64,000 bases of DNA from Poriferisphaera corsica (lineage in GTDB: Bacteria > Planctomycetota > Phycisphaerae > Phycisphaerales > Phycisphaeraceae): positions 3,394,175-3,458,174 of the forward strand of contig NZ_CP036425.1 in assembly GCF_007747445.1 (NCBI RefSeq), read 5' to 3'. Position 1 is the stretch's first letter, and each line of letters begins with the position of its first letter. The notes below the pieces were generated by a model, which was not told the origin of the DNA, made no database searches, and worked only from the letters and a program-made list of their open reading frames with translations. The translations under genes were made by a program, and so were the position numbers. This document shows, in pieces, positions 1-9,184 of this stretch.

Positions 1-1
1 A

Positions 2-391
2 ATATCCCGCGGCTACGTCATCCTTCTCGGTATCGGACACGCCGACACAAAGCAAACCGCTGACAAAATGGCGGACAAGATCATAAACCTCCGAATCTTC
101 AATAACGACGACGGCAAGTTCGATCTCTCCCTCCTCGATATCAACGGCGAAGCGCTCGTTGTCTCGCAGTTCACCCTATTCGCCGACTGCAAGAAAGGGC
201 GCCGGCCCAACTTCACCAATGCCGGCAAACCCGATGAAGCCTCTCCACTCTGCGACTACTTCATGGATAAACTTAAAACACTCGGCATCAAAAACGTTCA
301 GGGCGGTATCTTCGGCGCACACATGGATGTCGACATCCACAACGACGGCCCCGTCACCATCATCCTTGACTCTGAACAATTCGGGTTTTAA
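2..391 (+). CDS. dtd: D-aminoacyl-tRNA deacylase, 3' part
   Basis: Partial gene; the 5' end lies before the window and the frame is open from base 2. The protein removes D-amino acids wrongly attached to tRNA in the cytoplasm. The visible part carries the two family signatures: SQFTLFAD with the following KKGRRP segment in the middle, and NDGPVTIILD near the C-terminus, which holds the conserved GPVT motif. Both motifs form the active site in the known dimer. About 129 residues remain of a family length near 145-150, so only the first 15-25 residues are missing. A strong bidirectional terminator follows 30 bases downstream. Confidence 0.93.
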   Translation: MSRGYVILLGIGHADTKQTADKMADKIINLRIFNNDDGKFDLSLLDINGEALVVSQFTLFADCKKGRRPNFTNAGKPDEASPLCDYFMDKLKTLGIKNVQGGIFGAHMDVDIHNDGPVTIILDSEQFGF

Positions 392-414
392 GCAATCCAC
401 CACCTTCCATAACA

Positions 415-449
415 ATAAAAAAACGGTGCATAATCGCACCGTTTTTTTA
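415..449. terminator. Bidirectional intrinsic terminator
   Basis: The stem AAACGGTGC / GCACCGTTT has a 6-base loop and is flanked by A-runs on the left and T-runs on the right. It sits between the convergent dtd gene and the PEP-CTERM gene and can serve both strands. Confidence 0.85.
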
Positions 450-472
450 TTGAAACTTCACATTGAAGTATT

Positions 473-1204
473 TTAGACACGGCGTTGAACAAGCAATAAC
501 GAACCAACGCAAAGTAAAACAGAAAACAACGCAGGTTCCGGTACAATCATAAAGTCTGGCGATGTCTGAAATACAACATGATCAATCATCATCGACCCTG
601 TTCCTGAGATCATTGAACCTGAGCCATCACCGATCACCAGGGTATTACTGAACGTCGTAGGATACGCATCCCCATGATATAAAACCGTCGAACCATCTAA
701 TCGATACGTCACCAATCCATCCTTCAACAACAGTTCGTACTGATGATATTCTGTCGTATCAACCGCAATAAGCTGCGTTTCAAGATTCCCTGTGGGCGTA
801 TGATATTTTGTAATTTCAATCGTATGATTGTCAATCAACCCAAGCCCAGCAAAATGCGCACCATCATAAAAATACATACTCCATTCCGTCGCCAACGGCG
901 CGAGTTTTGCGGTCACACTTAAATAATTACCATCACTACTCGGAGCCAAATTCCAAGGTACAGCAAAACTAGGATGGTTATATTTACCAAACCATATTCC
1001 TTCAGCCGGCGCTGTCGTTAATGTAAGTTCGCCACCACTTACGCTCCCACTTGTACTACTAAATTCAACATATGAAAACGGATCCGTATGATTGTTCGGC
1101 ATCACCGATGCGTCATAATCAATGTATATCGCATTCACAGGCGTAGCACTACAACATAAAACCAATGCAAAGCAATGGTACAACACATATCTGATATGTC
1201 TCAT
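473..1204 (-). CDS. PEP-CTERM secreted protein, lectin-like fold possible
   Basis: This 243-residue protein has an N-terminal signal peptide (hydrophobic residues about 6-25). It ends in VPEP, a hydrophobic helix and a basic QRRV tail, which is the PEP-CTERM sorting signal read by exosortase/archaeosortase systems. The central part is rich in beta-strand-like stretches (LSVTAKLAPLATEWSMYFYD, TTEYHQYELLLKDGLVTYRL), a pattern seen in concanavalin-A/LamG-like domains of secreted planctomycete proteins. That fold assignment is inference. It stands alone and converges on dtd. Substrate and function are unknown. Confidence 0.75.
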   Translation of the reverse strand: MRHIRYVLYHCFALVLCCSATPVNAIYIDYDASVMPNNHTDPFSYVEFSSTSGSVSGGELTLTTAPAEGIWFGKYNHPSFAVPWNLAPSSDGNYLSVTAKLAPLATEWSMYFYDGAHFAGLGLIDNHTIEITKYHTPTGNLETQLIAVDTTEYHQYELLLKDGLVTYRLDGSTVLYHGDAYPTTFSNTLVIGDGSGSMISGTGSMMIDHVVFQTSPDFMIVPEPALFSVLLCVGSLLLVQRRV

Positions 1205-1322
1205 AATCTCCTCCTATCGAGATAATGACATGAATATTCGCACGCATTCTAACGTGAACATTAAACACTCATAACAGGAGATACCCGCGATAACAATCGG
1301 GGTTACAGTCGAGAATGCGCAT

Positions 1323-1357
1323 AAAAAATTGGCAGTATCTGTTGTGATGCTGCCAAT
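1323..1357 (-). terminator. Intrinsic terminator of ftsY
   Basis: On the minus strand a stem of about 12 bp (ATTGGCAGCATC / GATACTGCCAAT, with one G-T pair) is followed directly by six T. It lies about 35 bases after the ftsY stop codon. Confidence 0.8.
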
Positions 1358-1393
1358 GAAATAATTCTATTTAATGTTGAGCAATGAAGACAA

Positions 1394-2320
1394 TCACTCA
1401 ACAAACATGGCTTCGACAAATGACGGTGGATCGAACGGTTGCACATCATCCGGCGTCTCGCCCACACCAATAAACTTCACCGGTAAATTCAGTTCCTCAC
1501 GAATCGCAATCACGATACCACCGCGAGCGGAGCCGTCGAGTTTCGAGAGGAAGATGCCAGACACATCGGATGCTTGCGTGAAAATTTTCGCTTGGTTGAT
1601 TCCGTTTTGACCTGTGGTCGCATCGATCACAAGAATCGTTTCATGCGGCGCTCCCGGAATTTTTTTGCCGACGACGTTTTTGATTTTCGTGAGTTGGCGC
1701 ATCAGGTGTTCTTGTGTGTGCAAACGGCCTGCGGTATCGATCACCAAACAGTCAACACCACGAGCAACAGCGGCGTCGGCTGCATCAAATGCAACGGCAG
1801 CGGGATCCCCGCCCTGCTTACCTTTTACGACTTCAACACCGAGACGGTCGGACCAGATTTCGAGTTGTTCAACAGCAGCAGCGCGGAATGTGTCACAGGC
1901 AGCGAGCAGAACAGTTTTGCCTTCATCTCGGAGTGATTTGGTGATCTTAGCAATGGAGGTGGTTTTGCCTGCACCGTTGATGCCGGCAACAAGAATGACT
2001 GTTGGGCCGGATTCAGCGAAATGGATCTGCCGATCTTCATCGGGGAAATAAGCGATGAGCTGGGATTTAAGGAATTCCCACGCGTCGGTGCCTGTGGTGA
2101 TTTCTGAGCGCTCCCAGCCGGCTTGGATGTCCTTACGGAGTTCGATAGCGGTTTTGACGCCGACGTCGGCTTGGATGAGGAGTTTTTCGATTTCACGGAT
2201 AAGTTCAGCGGAAAGTGCCTTGCCGACAAGGATATTGCGCAATTGCGCGGTGGGGCCTGCCTCACGGGTTTTGGAGAGGCCGTCTTTGATTTTGGTGAAT
2301 ACGGATTTAAATAATCCCAT
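1394..2320 (-). CDS. ftsY: Signal recognition particle receptor FtsY
   Basis: This GTPase receives ribosome-nascent-chain complexes bound to SRP at the inner membrane. The 308-residue protein has an N-domain helical bundle (residues 1-90), then the G-domain with Walker A GINGAGKTTSIAKI, the DTAGR motif and the SKLDGSARGG motif close to the C-terminus. The open frame extends upstream to 2449, but those 43 residues are proline-rich and unlike FtsY. The start at 2320 gives MGLFKSVFTKIKDGL, which matches the typical amphipathic beginning. No clear Shine-Dalgarno is seen before it. The acidic A-domain of the E. coli protein is absent, as is common. It is followed by its own terminator. Confidence 0.95.
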   Translation of the reverse strand: MGLFKSVFTKIKDGLSKTREAGPTAQLRNILVGKALSAELIREIEKLLIQADVGVKTAIELRKDIQAGWERSEITTGTDAWEFLKSQLIAYFPDEDRQIHFAESGPTVILVAGINGAGKTTSIAKITKSLRDEGKTVLLAACDTFRAAAVEQLEIWSDRLGVEVVKGKQGGDPAAVAFDAADAAVARGVDCLVIDTAGRLHTQEHLMRQLTKIKNVVGKKIPGAPHETILVIDATTGQNGINQAKIFTQASDVSGIFLSKLDGSARGGIVIAIREELNLPVKFIGVGETPDDVQPFDPPSFVEAMFVE

Positions 2321-3011
2321 GCTGGTTTGACCGTTGGGTTGGGGGTTTGGGGTGTTGAATGTTAAGTCGCTTGGTGAGCCATGATAGCAGGTTGGGCGGG
2401 TGTGGGCATGTTTGAGCGGGATGGGATTTGGGAGGCCCGGCGCGCACAAAAATACTGGAAATCAGATTTTAAAGGGTTTGAAAATGGCTGATTTCAGAAA
2501 GTCCAGTTGCGCGTTATTGTTTAATTTTCGATCGGTAATGCTTAATTCCATTTATAGAACACGGTTATACGGGCCAGAAGCCGGGTTGAGTTCATGAGGT
2601 GGCTGAATTCGGGCGGTTTTTTGCGCCTAATGTGCGCGATGAGGGTGGTTATCCAGAATTTTTGATGCGAAACGAGCCATTTTCGAGTCTTTTTGGGTCA
2701 TTTTTGGCCATAAATGAGGCAAAACCGATAGTTTTCGGGTCGTTTTTGGATGTGAACTACGCTTTTGTGCGCGCAGATTGTTGAAACATCGGATGCGATA
2801 GCTATTACGTACGTGCAACCGGGCAGCCATAATCAGAGGTATCAAGTAAGAATGGATAGCGGGGGAGAAGGATGCAAGGCTATAAGGCGTAAGATGACCG
2901 GGGAGAGGATGGGGGAGAGGATTGGGGGGAGGGATGGGGATATTTTAGGCAATGGATGTTGTACAACAAAAAAGGAACGAAGAAAGGGATGAGAGAGGAG
3001 AGGAGGGAGGA
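2321..3011. other. Intergenic region, no supported gene
   Basis: About 690 bases with only short frames of 61-75 codons that overlap each other and show no family features. The right part (about 2860-3005) is purine-rich on the plus strand with repeated GGGGGA and GAGGA blocks. The ftsY promoter is expected at the left end, but no clear promoter motif is visible. Confidence 0.5.
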
Positions 3012-3968
3012 TTAGTTGTTGATGTGGGAGAGGGAAGGCGGCGCGGCGTGATTGAGTGTGTTGCGCTGCTTGCGGAAAACAATCGCGAGTAGGCAGCTAG
3101 AGATGGTGAGCAAAAGTGCGTAGATACTGTAGAGGACATAGGTGATGATAAAGAAGAACGTATAGATCATATAGGCACGCAATGATTGAACCTGCCAAAT
3201 AGAGGAGCCACACCAGAAGAGAACGGTTACCAACGTGTATAGCAATGCGGCCAAGGCGGTGATCTGAAAAGCTGATTTGAGTTTTGGAGCATGAGTGATG
3301 CTGGCTAATCGACGGCCCCACCATGCAGTCGCGAACGGGATCAAAAGTGATGGGAACGCGGCAACGTAATAGATTGCTGTGATGATTTGATGGATATTAA
3401 AAGACCCGAATGATAAATTCGGATACGAACGGGATATCCAGAATCGAAAGAGCATAAAAATCATTGCGACATAAATGAGGGGGATGGCGATGGCCATGAT
3501 TATGCTATAAACACGTCTATCTCGTGAATAGTGGTCAAATCTTTGTATCTTTGGTGTATAGAGGAAGAATGCGATTGCGATGAGAAGATAATTAATGAAG
3601 TTACTTCCCTCTAGTACATACTGATAAGCTTTAAGGAATGGATCTAAATTACGATTATACTGTTCCGTCATGGCATAAGAGATCATGCTGGCAGCTTGCA
3701 CCAAGATGAAAGGCAACAGAACGATAAGGCAGATGGTGTTTGTGATTGCGTTGAGGATGAGGCCAGAGAAGAATCGTTTGTTTAAGCGGGAGTTTTTGAG
3801 GGGGTACGTAGCGATATCGAGTGATTGTTCGACGGGCGTGCCGCACTCGGGACAAGCGGCGTCGATATGGGCGGAGTAGAGGTTGTAGCCACAATGATGG
3901 CATGGAATTTCGGAGTCAACTTCACGATCGGACGTGAGCTGAGTGGTCGGAATGGTTGGATTATTCAT
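3012..3968 (-). CDS. Zinc-ribbon multi-pass membrane protein
   Basis: This is a 318-residue protein of unknown function. Residues about 22-46 form a four-cysteine zinc ribbon (CHHCGYNLYS, then CPECGTPV) of the type that recurs in planctomycete small membrane proteins. Six or so hydrophobic segments follow (for example LILNAITNTICLIVLLPFIL and YLLIAIAFFLY). The frame extends to 4022, but the ATG at 3968 (MNNPTIPTT) puts the zinc ribbon close to the N-terminus as in relatives, so I chose it. Two smaller genes with the same ribbon type lie at 9949 and 10372. No catalytic motif is visible. Confidence 0.7.
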   Translation of the reverse strand: MNNPTIPTTQLTSDREVDSEIPCHHCGYNLYSAHIDAACPECGTPVEQSLDIATYPLKNSRLNKRFFSGLILNAITNTICLIVLLPFILVQAASMISYAMTEQYNRNLDPFLKAYQYVLEGSNFINYLLIAIAFFLYTPKIQRFDHYSRDRRVYSIIMAIAIPLIYVAMIFMLFRFWISRSYPNLSFGSFNIHQIITAIYYVAAFPSLLIPFATAWWGRRLASITHAPKLKSAFQITALAALLYTLVTVLFWCGSSIWQVQSLRAYMIYTFFFIITYVLYSIYALLLTISSCLLAIVFRKQRNTLNHAAPPSLSHINN

Positions 3969-4380
3969 GGGTATTGGACGTTTGTGAAAATATTCGAGCA
4001 TGAGACGTAGGCCATCGTACAACTTGCATATTTATATGATAAGTGAGTTTTGCGTGATAAGACAAGGTTATTATTGCGGCGTGGGTGCGAGCTTAGCAGA
4101 AGAATTTGGGAGTGATACCAAACTTGTACGCGGCTATGGTACGGAGCTTTAAAGATCATTGAGAGGCTACAGCGTCAATTGCTTACGGGCATGAGGGGAT
4201 CGCGTTAACGATGCAGGATTTAATCTGTGCGATTGTTCCATGTCAGCACATACGATGATCAGCAGAATATTGGCGCGATGTTTTTTGAACAATAAAGAAG
4301 TAGGGAGATCAAATTATTGAATAGATGATATGACTAGGATTGAGGCATATGATGTATTGCAAGTATTATGGAAAGGACAA
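3969..4380. other. Intergenic region, nothing recognised
   Basis: About 410 bases between divergent genes. It must hold the promoters of both neighbours, but I see no convincing -35/-10 pair, hairpin or repeat. Confidence 0.4.
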
Positions 4381-4704
4381 ATGATGTTGAGATATCATCA
4401 CCTAGGATTACCTACGGATGAGAAGAAGGACGGGATGCGACGACTGGATGATTTGAAGATGTGGGTGTGCGGTTATGAGGAAAGTGAGTACAAGATCGAA
4501 TGGATGTATTTCGAGGAGGAGTGTGAGTTGCCTGAGTTGGTGAAGAGTGTGCCACACGTTGCGTTTGAGGTTGAGAGTGTGGCGGAGGCGATACAGGGGA
4601 AGCATGTGATTATCGAGCCGACGTCGCCGAGCGATGGATTGATAGTCGCTTTTATCGAAGAGAATGGGGCACCGATCGAGTTTATCGAAACGCGATCGTA
4701 TTAA
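4381..4704 (+). CDS. VOC (glyoxalase-fold) family protein
   Basis: About 107 residues with the opening MMLRYHHLGLPT that is typical of small vicinal-oxygen-chelate proteins, where the His-His pair begins the first metal-binding strand. A second beta-alpha-beta unit (VPHVAFEVESVAEAI) and a closing GAPIEFIE strand also fit the fold, including a terminal Glu that could be a metal ligand. The open frame begins at 4330, but AAAGGA just before the twin ATGs at 4381/4384 and the homology pattern favour the later start. Substrate is unknown; the gene stands alone. Confidence 0.65.
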   Translation: MMLRYHHLGLPTDEKKDGMRRLDDLKMWVCGYEESEYKIEWMYFEEECELPELVKSVPHVAFEVESVAEAIQGKHVIIEPTSPSDGLIVAFIEENGAPIEFIETRSY

Positions 4705-4848
4705 GGGAATTCGCGAGTGGAAATGTAATGAATATCTGAAAATCATCCGATATTGGAAATGATTTAGATCAAACTAAAAAGCTAAGCGTCTTAACGATCG
4801 AATCACTTTCATTGGATCATCTCTCTTATACGATTTCGGAAGACTATT

Positions 4849-5514
4849 ATGAAATTCAAACTGTCATTATTTTTAATGATTACGCTTATGCTTTTAACTG
4901 GGATGGCTGATCGGGCTGATGCTGCGGTCATTCATTATCGTGCGCAGGGGCATTTCATTTCATCATTCAATCCTCACGGGATGTTGGATCACATCTTGCC
5001 GTTGGTTTCGTTTGATACGAATGATGCGAACAACAAAGTAACCGTAGATATTATGGTTGATTACGAGGGGGTTTCACCTGAGCAAGGGGCGTCGCCAGGC
5101 ACGGGGTGGTTTTATAAGGACGTGGTGGAGAGCTATGTGTATACGATTGATGGGACGCAGTATCAGTTTAACACGAATTACACGACTACGATGATCAATG
5201 TGAAAGATGGCGGCTCGCCTACAGAGATAGATATCTGGTCGGTGTCGCTGTTGAATGAGGCAACGCTGCAAACAGATGCGATTGGGTTTGGGTTTGAGCC
5301 ATCGACGTATACGTCTGATATTAACCCGGCGGATTTTCCGAGCGGCGCGACGATGACGAACGCTGAGGGCGGGATCGCGTATTTCAGTACGGCGTTTAAT
5401 ACGTTGGTGTATGCGATTGATTCGTGGGAGATTGTAGAAGTACCTGAGCCGGGGAGTGTTGCGATGGTAGCGATGGGGTTGGTTCTACTACGAAAACGAC
5501 GATCCACACGATAA
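4849..5514 (+). CDS. PEP-CTERM secreted protein
   Basis: This 221-residue protein has an N-terminal signal peptide (MKFKLSLFLMITLMLLTGM, ending ADAA). The C-terminus is VPEPG, a short hydrophobic helix and RKRRSTR, the PEP-CTERM signal. The middle is acidic and beta-rich, with no domain I recognise. It is likely exported and processed at the C-terminus by an exosortase, which is not encoded in this window. A strong terminator follows. Confidence 0.75.
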   Translation: MKFKLSLFLMITLMLLTGMADRADAAVIHYRAQGHFISSFNPHGMLDHILPLVSFDTNDANNKVTVDIMVDYEGVSPEQGASPGTGWFYKDVVESYVYTIDGTQYQFNTNYTTTMINVKDGGSPTEIDIWSVSLLNEATLQTDAIGFGFEPSTYTSDINPADFPSGATMTNAEGGIAYFSTAFNTLVYAIDSWEIVEVPEPGSVAMVAMGLVLLRKRRSTR

Positions 5515-5543
5515 GTGATAAGAAAACTGAATGAAATGAATAG

Positions 5544-5578
5544 TAAAAAAGCCTCGCGTTGTACGAGGCTTTTTGTTT
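5544..5578. terminator. Intrinsic terminator
   Basis: The stem AGCCTCG / CGAGGCT with a 7-base loop is preceded by six A and followed by a T-rich run. It lies between the PEP-CTERM gene and the convergent bioB and can act in both directions. Nearly the same GCCTCGCG stem is reused at 13,405 and 44,875. Confidence 0.85.
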
Positions 5579-5601
5579 GGTTGTTTATGTGTGTTGGCTG
5601 A

Positions 5602-6843
5602 TTATGAGCAGCAACCAGTACCGCCGATGCCCTGCCCTGATGCGGCAGCTGCGGCGGCGAGGCCTGCAGCGGATCGGTTGATGGGCTCTTTGGGCATTTC
5701 GCCGGAGTTTAGGACAGAGAGGGCCATAATGGAACCGTCACGGCGTGACATCATTTCGGGCTTGCCGGGTGCAGAATCTGCACCGGGGGCAAGAACTGTG
5801 GCGTTAATGGGGTCTGGTTCGTAGACGTTGCCTGTGTCGTCGGTGTATTTGAGGCCGAGATCTTTGAGGAGTTGGTGGTCGGCTTGTGGGGTGCGGCCGA
5901 AGGTCGTGAGGTAGTTACCGATGAGGAATGACGAGGCGCCGCAGAAGAATGCGAGTGCTTGTGTGTCGCGAAGGATTTTTTCGCGGCCGCCAGCGAGCTT
6001 GATGGAAGCGTCGTGGAGGAGGAAGCGATAGATGGCGATGATCTTGAGACACTCCATGGGCGGAAGTTCTTCGATTGTGCCGTGGAGCTTTGTGCCGGGG
6101 ATTGCGTAGAGGAAGTTGACGGGGACGGTGTCGACTTTGAGGTCACGGAGTTCGATGGCCATGTCGATGCGGTCTTCCCACTGCTCGCCCATGCCGAAGA
6201 TGCCGCCGGCACAGATGTGCATGCCAGCGTCTTTGTAGGTTTTGATGGCGTCAACACGGTCTTGGTAAGAGTGGGTTGAGGTGACTTTGTGGAACTGGCG
6301 ACGAGAGGTTTCGAGATTGTGATTGATGCGTTTTACGCCCATGTCGTGAAGGCGTTCGGCTTGTTCTTTGGTGGCGATGCCAAGGGTTGCACAAGGGTTG
6401 ATCTTGCCGTTCTTGCCTTCTGATGTATTGCGGAAGAAGGGTTCCATCCAATCGAGTTCGGCGTCGGTTGGACCACGACCGGAGTTGACGATGCCGAATG
6501 CGTTGGCGCCGTTCTTGGCGGCTTCGCGGGCAGCCTCTTCCATATCCTCGACGGACATTTTGTCGGGCGTTACGTGTGTTTGATAAAGCTTGGATTGTGA
6601 GCAGTAGGTGCAGTCTTCAGGGCAGGCGCCAACTTTGCCTGCAACGATGGAGCAGAATTTGACGTGCGGGCCGACGAATTTCTGTTTGATCTTGTTTGCC
6701 CAGAAGAAGAGATCGTGGAGATCTGTATCAGGGATTTGTGTGAGTTGCATGGCTTGTTCTCTGGTGGCGGGTGTGCCGGAGAGGACTTGCAATGCGGTGT
6801 CCATGATGAATTGATTGAGACCCGTATCTGATTGGCGAATCAT
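5602..6843 (-). CDS. bioB: Biotin synthase (radical SAM)
   Basis: BioB inserts sulfur into dethiobiotin, the last step of biotin synthesis. The radical-SAM motif CPEDCTYCSQS (Cys 74, 78 and 81 counted from this start) binds the 4Fe-4S cluster. The AGGREK segment carries the Arg that ligates the 2Fe-2S cluster in the E. coli enzyme, and CGASSFLIGNYLTT matches the family C-terminus. I chose the ATG at 6843 (MIRQSDTGLNQF). An in-frame ATG at 6942 would add 33 residues with no family resemblance. Neither start has a good ribosome site. After the family end there is an unusual tail of Ala/Gly-rich sequence ending GTGCCS. No other bio genes are nearby. Confidence 0.94.
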   Translation of the reverse strand: MIRQSDTGLNQFIMDTALQVLSGTPATREQAMQLTQIPDTDLHDLFFWANKIKQKFVGPHVKFCSIVAGKVGACPEDCTYCSQSKLYQTHVTPDKMSVEDMEEAAREAAKNGANAFGIVNSGRGPTDAELDWMEPFFRNTSEGKNGKINPCATLGIATKEQAERLHDMGVKRINHNLETSRRQFHKVTSTHSYQDRVDAIKTYKDAGMHICAGGIFGMGEQWEDRIDMAIELRDLKVDTVPVNFLYAIPGTKLHGTIEELPPMECLKIIAIYRFLLHDASIKLAGGREKILRDTQALAFFCGASSFLIGNYLTTFGRTPQADHQLLKDLGLKYTDDTGNVYEPDPINATVLAPGADSAPGKPEMMSRRDGSIMALSVLNSGEMPKEPINRSAAGLAAAAAASGQGIGGTGCCS

Positions 6844-7137
6844 TGTGGGTGGCTCGCTTTCTTTGGTAATAAAAAAGGGTTTGTGTTGAGGTTCAGTCGG
6901 CGCGGCTGCATCACTAATGCGGCGGCGAAACAAGCGGGGCATGAGTTATTGAGCGATGAGAGGTGTGAGCGGGGTGCGTGCTTGCTTGGAATCTGAAACT
7001 ATCAAACAAAACCCGGGGGATTTATAGATTGTTCGTGCATGGGGCATGAAGCGTAGGTACAGCGATGGATACCGATGCTGTTCCAATAGATTCATGCGAT
7101 GCAAGACAACACAGGACGAATGATTCGGCGAATAATC

Positions 7138-7491
7138 TTAGCGTGAACGACGACGACGTGGGGTGTCGGCATCATCGGTAGACTCGCGGCCTTGCATGGC
7201 TTGTGCGAAGAGTTCGTTGACGTCTTCACGGTGCAAGAGCTCGATGTTTTTACGTTGCGAATCGGTGCGGTAGATGGCGAGTTTACCGGTGGGCCCGTCG
7301 AGGACAAAAAGGCCGTCTTCACCGTTGCGGATTTGAGCGGTGAGGTATGTGACGTTGCGCTTGGTGATTGAGACATCTGCTTCGGCTGTGTTTTGGAAAG
7401 CTGAAGAATTGGTGAGCACAACGACGAGGATCGCGGTGAGGATGAATGTGGAGGCGAGGAGTGTGTAGCATGCAAGTTGCGTGCGGTTCAT
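7138..7491 (-). CDS. Small membrane-anchored protein, paralogue of next gene
   Basis: This 117-residue protein has one N-terminal membrane segment (YTLLASTFILTAILVVVLT), a periplasmic-type beta-rich domain and a basic tail (RRRRSR). The stretch DGLFVLDGPTGKLAIY aligns in pattern with DGIYIIDVQKGNVIAAY of the upstream gene at 7530, so the two look like a duplicated pair. GGGAG lies seven bases before the start. It is 38 bases downstream of its partner on the same strand, so they are probably co-transcribed. Function is unknown. Confidence 0.7.
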   Translation of the reverse strand: MNRTQLACYTLLASTFILTAILVVVLTNSSAFQNTAEADVSITKRNVTYLTAQIRNGEDGLFVLDGPTGKLAIYRTDSQRKNIELLHREDVNELFAQAMQGRESTDDADTPRRRRSR

Positions 7492-7529
7492 ATTGAATCT
7501 CCCATGAAGGGGTTATATTTTTTAAATAA

Positions 7530-7829
7530 TTAGCGGCGAGTTTCTTCTTTTCGAAGGTCAGCAGGAACGTTGGTGCCCTTGATGACGACGAATTTCTTGC
7601 TTGAACCGTCGAAGTAAGCGGCGATGACGTTGCCTTTTTGAACGTCGATAATGTAGATACCGTCGTTTTGTGAGCGGCCTTGAATGGGTCCTGAAAGCAT
7701 GGTGTAGTTTTCGCCGTCAGATCCAAAGGATTGGGCAACGGTTGGTTGAGCGGTGAACGAAGCCATGACGATGGCGACGATGAGTAGTGTGTTCAGGATG
7801 ATCAGGGCAGCCAAAGATCGTCTATTCAT
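7530..7829 (-). CDS. Small exported protein, paralogue of next gene
   Basis: This 99-residue protein begins with an N-terminal membrane or signal segment (LAALIILNTLLIVAIVMASF). A short beta-rich domain follows (NDGIYIIDVQKGNVIAAYFDG, KKFVVIKGTNVPADL) that parallels the protein at 7138. GGGAGAG precedes the ATG. The shared shape, a single anchor plus a domain of about 60 residues, suggests a conserved planctomycete pair of unknown role. Confidence 0.7.
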   Translation of the reverse strand: MNRRSLAALIILNTLLIVAIVMASFTAQPTVAQSFGSDGENYTMLSGPIQGRSQNDGIYIIDVQKGNVIAAYFDGSSKKFVVIKGTNVPADLRKEETRR

Positions 7830-7983
7830 CAGACTCTCCCTTGGTAATGAAGTTAGGGATTCGGACAGGCATGGCCGATCCGGATTTCGTTAATGTATGT
7901 CTTATCGGTCAGCGGCGAGGGATTGCGGTAGGTGGAGTTGTGGTGCGCGTGTGGGTTGCTGAGGGGGTAGTGAGGGGGGGGGA

Positions 7984-8184
7984 TTAATCGTGGTGACCGC
8001 GTTTTGACCAGAGGAAGGATCCCGCGACGATGAGGCCGGTCATGAAGAGGGCGATGAGGATGTAGAGCCACATCTGTCCTTGCGGGGCTTTGCCGAGCTT
8101 AACGCTTTGAGCGAGCGCGGGTGAGGCGGTCATGAAAAGTGCGGCAAACAACGTCATGATTTTAGTGAGATTCATAGGTGCCAT
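7984..8184 (-). CDS. Small membrane protein with signal peptide
   Basis: 66 residues: a cleavable signal (LFAALFMTASPALAQ), a short polar stretch, a membrane helix (MWLYILIALFMTGLIVAGSFLW) and a basic/His tail SKRGHHD. An alternative start lies at 8175. It is upstream of, and on the same strand as, the small-protein pair at 7530 and 7138. Function is unknown. Confidence 0.6.
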   Translation of the reverse strand: MAPMNLTKIMTLFAALFMTASPALAQSVKLGKAPQGQMWLYILIALFMTGLIVAGSFLWSKRGHHD

Positions 8185-8372
8185 GATAAAGTTTGAGAGG
8201 GGCTGTGTAAACGCAAGATGGGGTACAAGTGGCGGAAAGATTGCGTGAGCGAGGGGGCGATGAGACGAATGGGGGTTAAAGCGCGTTAAGAATAGGTCAA
8301 GAAGGGGGATATGAGGGCGTGAGAGGGGATTGCGGGCTATCGGGTTCGCTAGAAAGGGGGTAGGATGTGGGG

Positions 8373-9074
8373 ATGATGAGTGAAGAAACGATGTACTGGA
8401 TTATTTGGCTGATCGGCGGTTATTTGTGCGGCTCTGTGCCGTTTGGGCTGCTGATTGGGCGGCTGAAGGGTGTGGACGTGCGCGAGCATGGGTCGAAGAA
8501 CATTGGCGCGACAAATACAGGACGGGTGCTGGGTAAAAAATGGGGGATTCTATGTTTTCTGCTGGATGTGCTGAAGGGGTGCGTTCCGGTGCTGGGCTAT
8601 GGCATTTGGAGTGGATTGAGCGGCGGTGAGGATTTGAGTGTGTTAGCACAGCTGATGTGGCTTGGCATCGCGGTCGTGGCGGTATGCGGACATATGTTCC
8701 CGGTGTGGCTTCGATTCAAAGGCGGCAAGGGCGTGGCAACGGGCTTGGGCGTGCTATTGGGATTCTGGCCGATACTCACAGTGGCTGGTCTGATTGCTGC
8801 AATCACGTGGTTAGTTGTGGTGAATATGACGGCGTATGTCTCACTTGCCTCTGTGTTGGCTGCGGGTCTACTGCCTGCGGTGAGTATTGGGCTGACCTTT
8901 GCGTTTGGTGGCAGTTGGCAAAACGCGATGGTGTTCGGGTTGCTGACTGGCGCGTTGGCAGGGGCAGTGATCATCAAGCATCGAAGCAACATCACGCGAC
9001 TCAAAGCGGGGGAAGAGAACAAAGTGGGCTGGGGACTGAAGGGGAAGAAATTAAAAACTCTCTCCGACAATTAG
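8373..9074 (+). CDS. plsY: Glycerol-3-phosphate acyltransferase PlsY
   Basis: PlsY moves an acyl group from acyl-phosphate to glycerol-3-phosphate, the first step of phospholipid synthesis, in the inner membrane. Family motifs are GSVPFGLLIGRL and HGSKNIGATNTGRVLGKKWG in motif 1, FKGGKGVATGLGVLLG in motif 2, and IIKHRSNITRLKAGEENK at the C-terminus. Five hydrophobic segments are present. Length is about 233 residues, slightly above the usual 200-210. The ATG at 8373 is preceded by AGGA and GGGG; GTG at 8367 and ATG at 8376 are alternatives. A terminator follows. Confidence 0.95.
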   Translation: MMSEETMYWIIWLIGGYLCGSVPFGLLIGRLKGVDVREHGSKNIGATNTGRVLGKKWGILCFLLDVLKGCVPVLGYGIWSGLSGGEDLSVLAQLMWLGIAVVAVCGHMFPVWLRFKGGKGVATGLGVLLGFWPILTVAGLIAAITWLVVVNMTAYVSLASVLAAGLLPAVSIGLTFAFGGSWQNAMVFGLLTGALAGAVIIKHRSNITRLKAGEENKVGWGLKGKKLKTLSDN

Positions 9075-9092
9075 TCTGGTTTTAAATGACCA

Positions 9093-9130
9093 TAAAAAAG
9101 GCAACCGTCATTTGCGGCTGCTTTTTTTGT
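9093..9130 (+). terminator. Intrinsic terminator of plsY
   Basis: The stem GCAACCG / CGGCTGC (one mismatch) is flanked by AAAAAAG and CTTTTTTT, about 30 bases after the plsY stop. Confidence 0.75.
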
Positions 9131-9184
9131 TGATGATATTGCGCGCCGGCTCAAGGGCTGGTTTGAATGTGCAACCTTACGAAT

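Noticed and set aside
2599-2992. Short ORFs in the 2.3-3.0 kb gap
   Set aside because: Mutually overlapping 60-75 codon frames with purine-rich low complexity and no recognisable domain.
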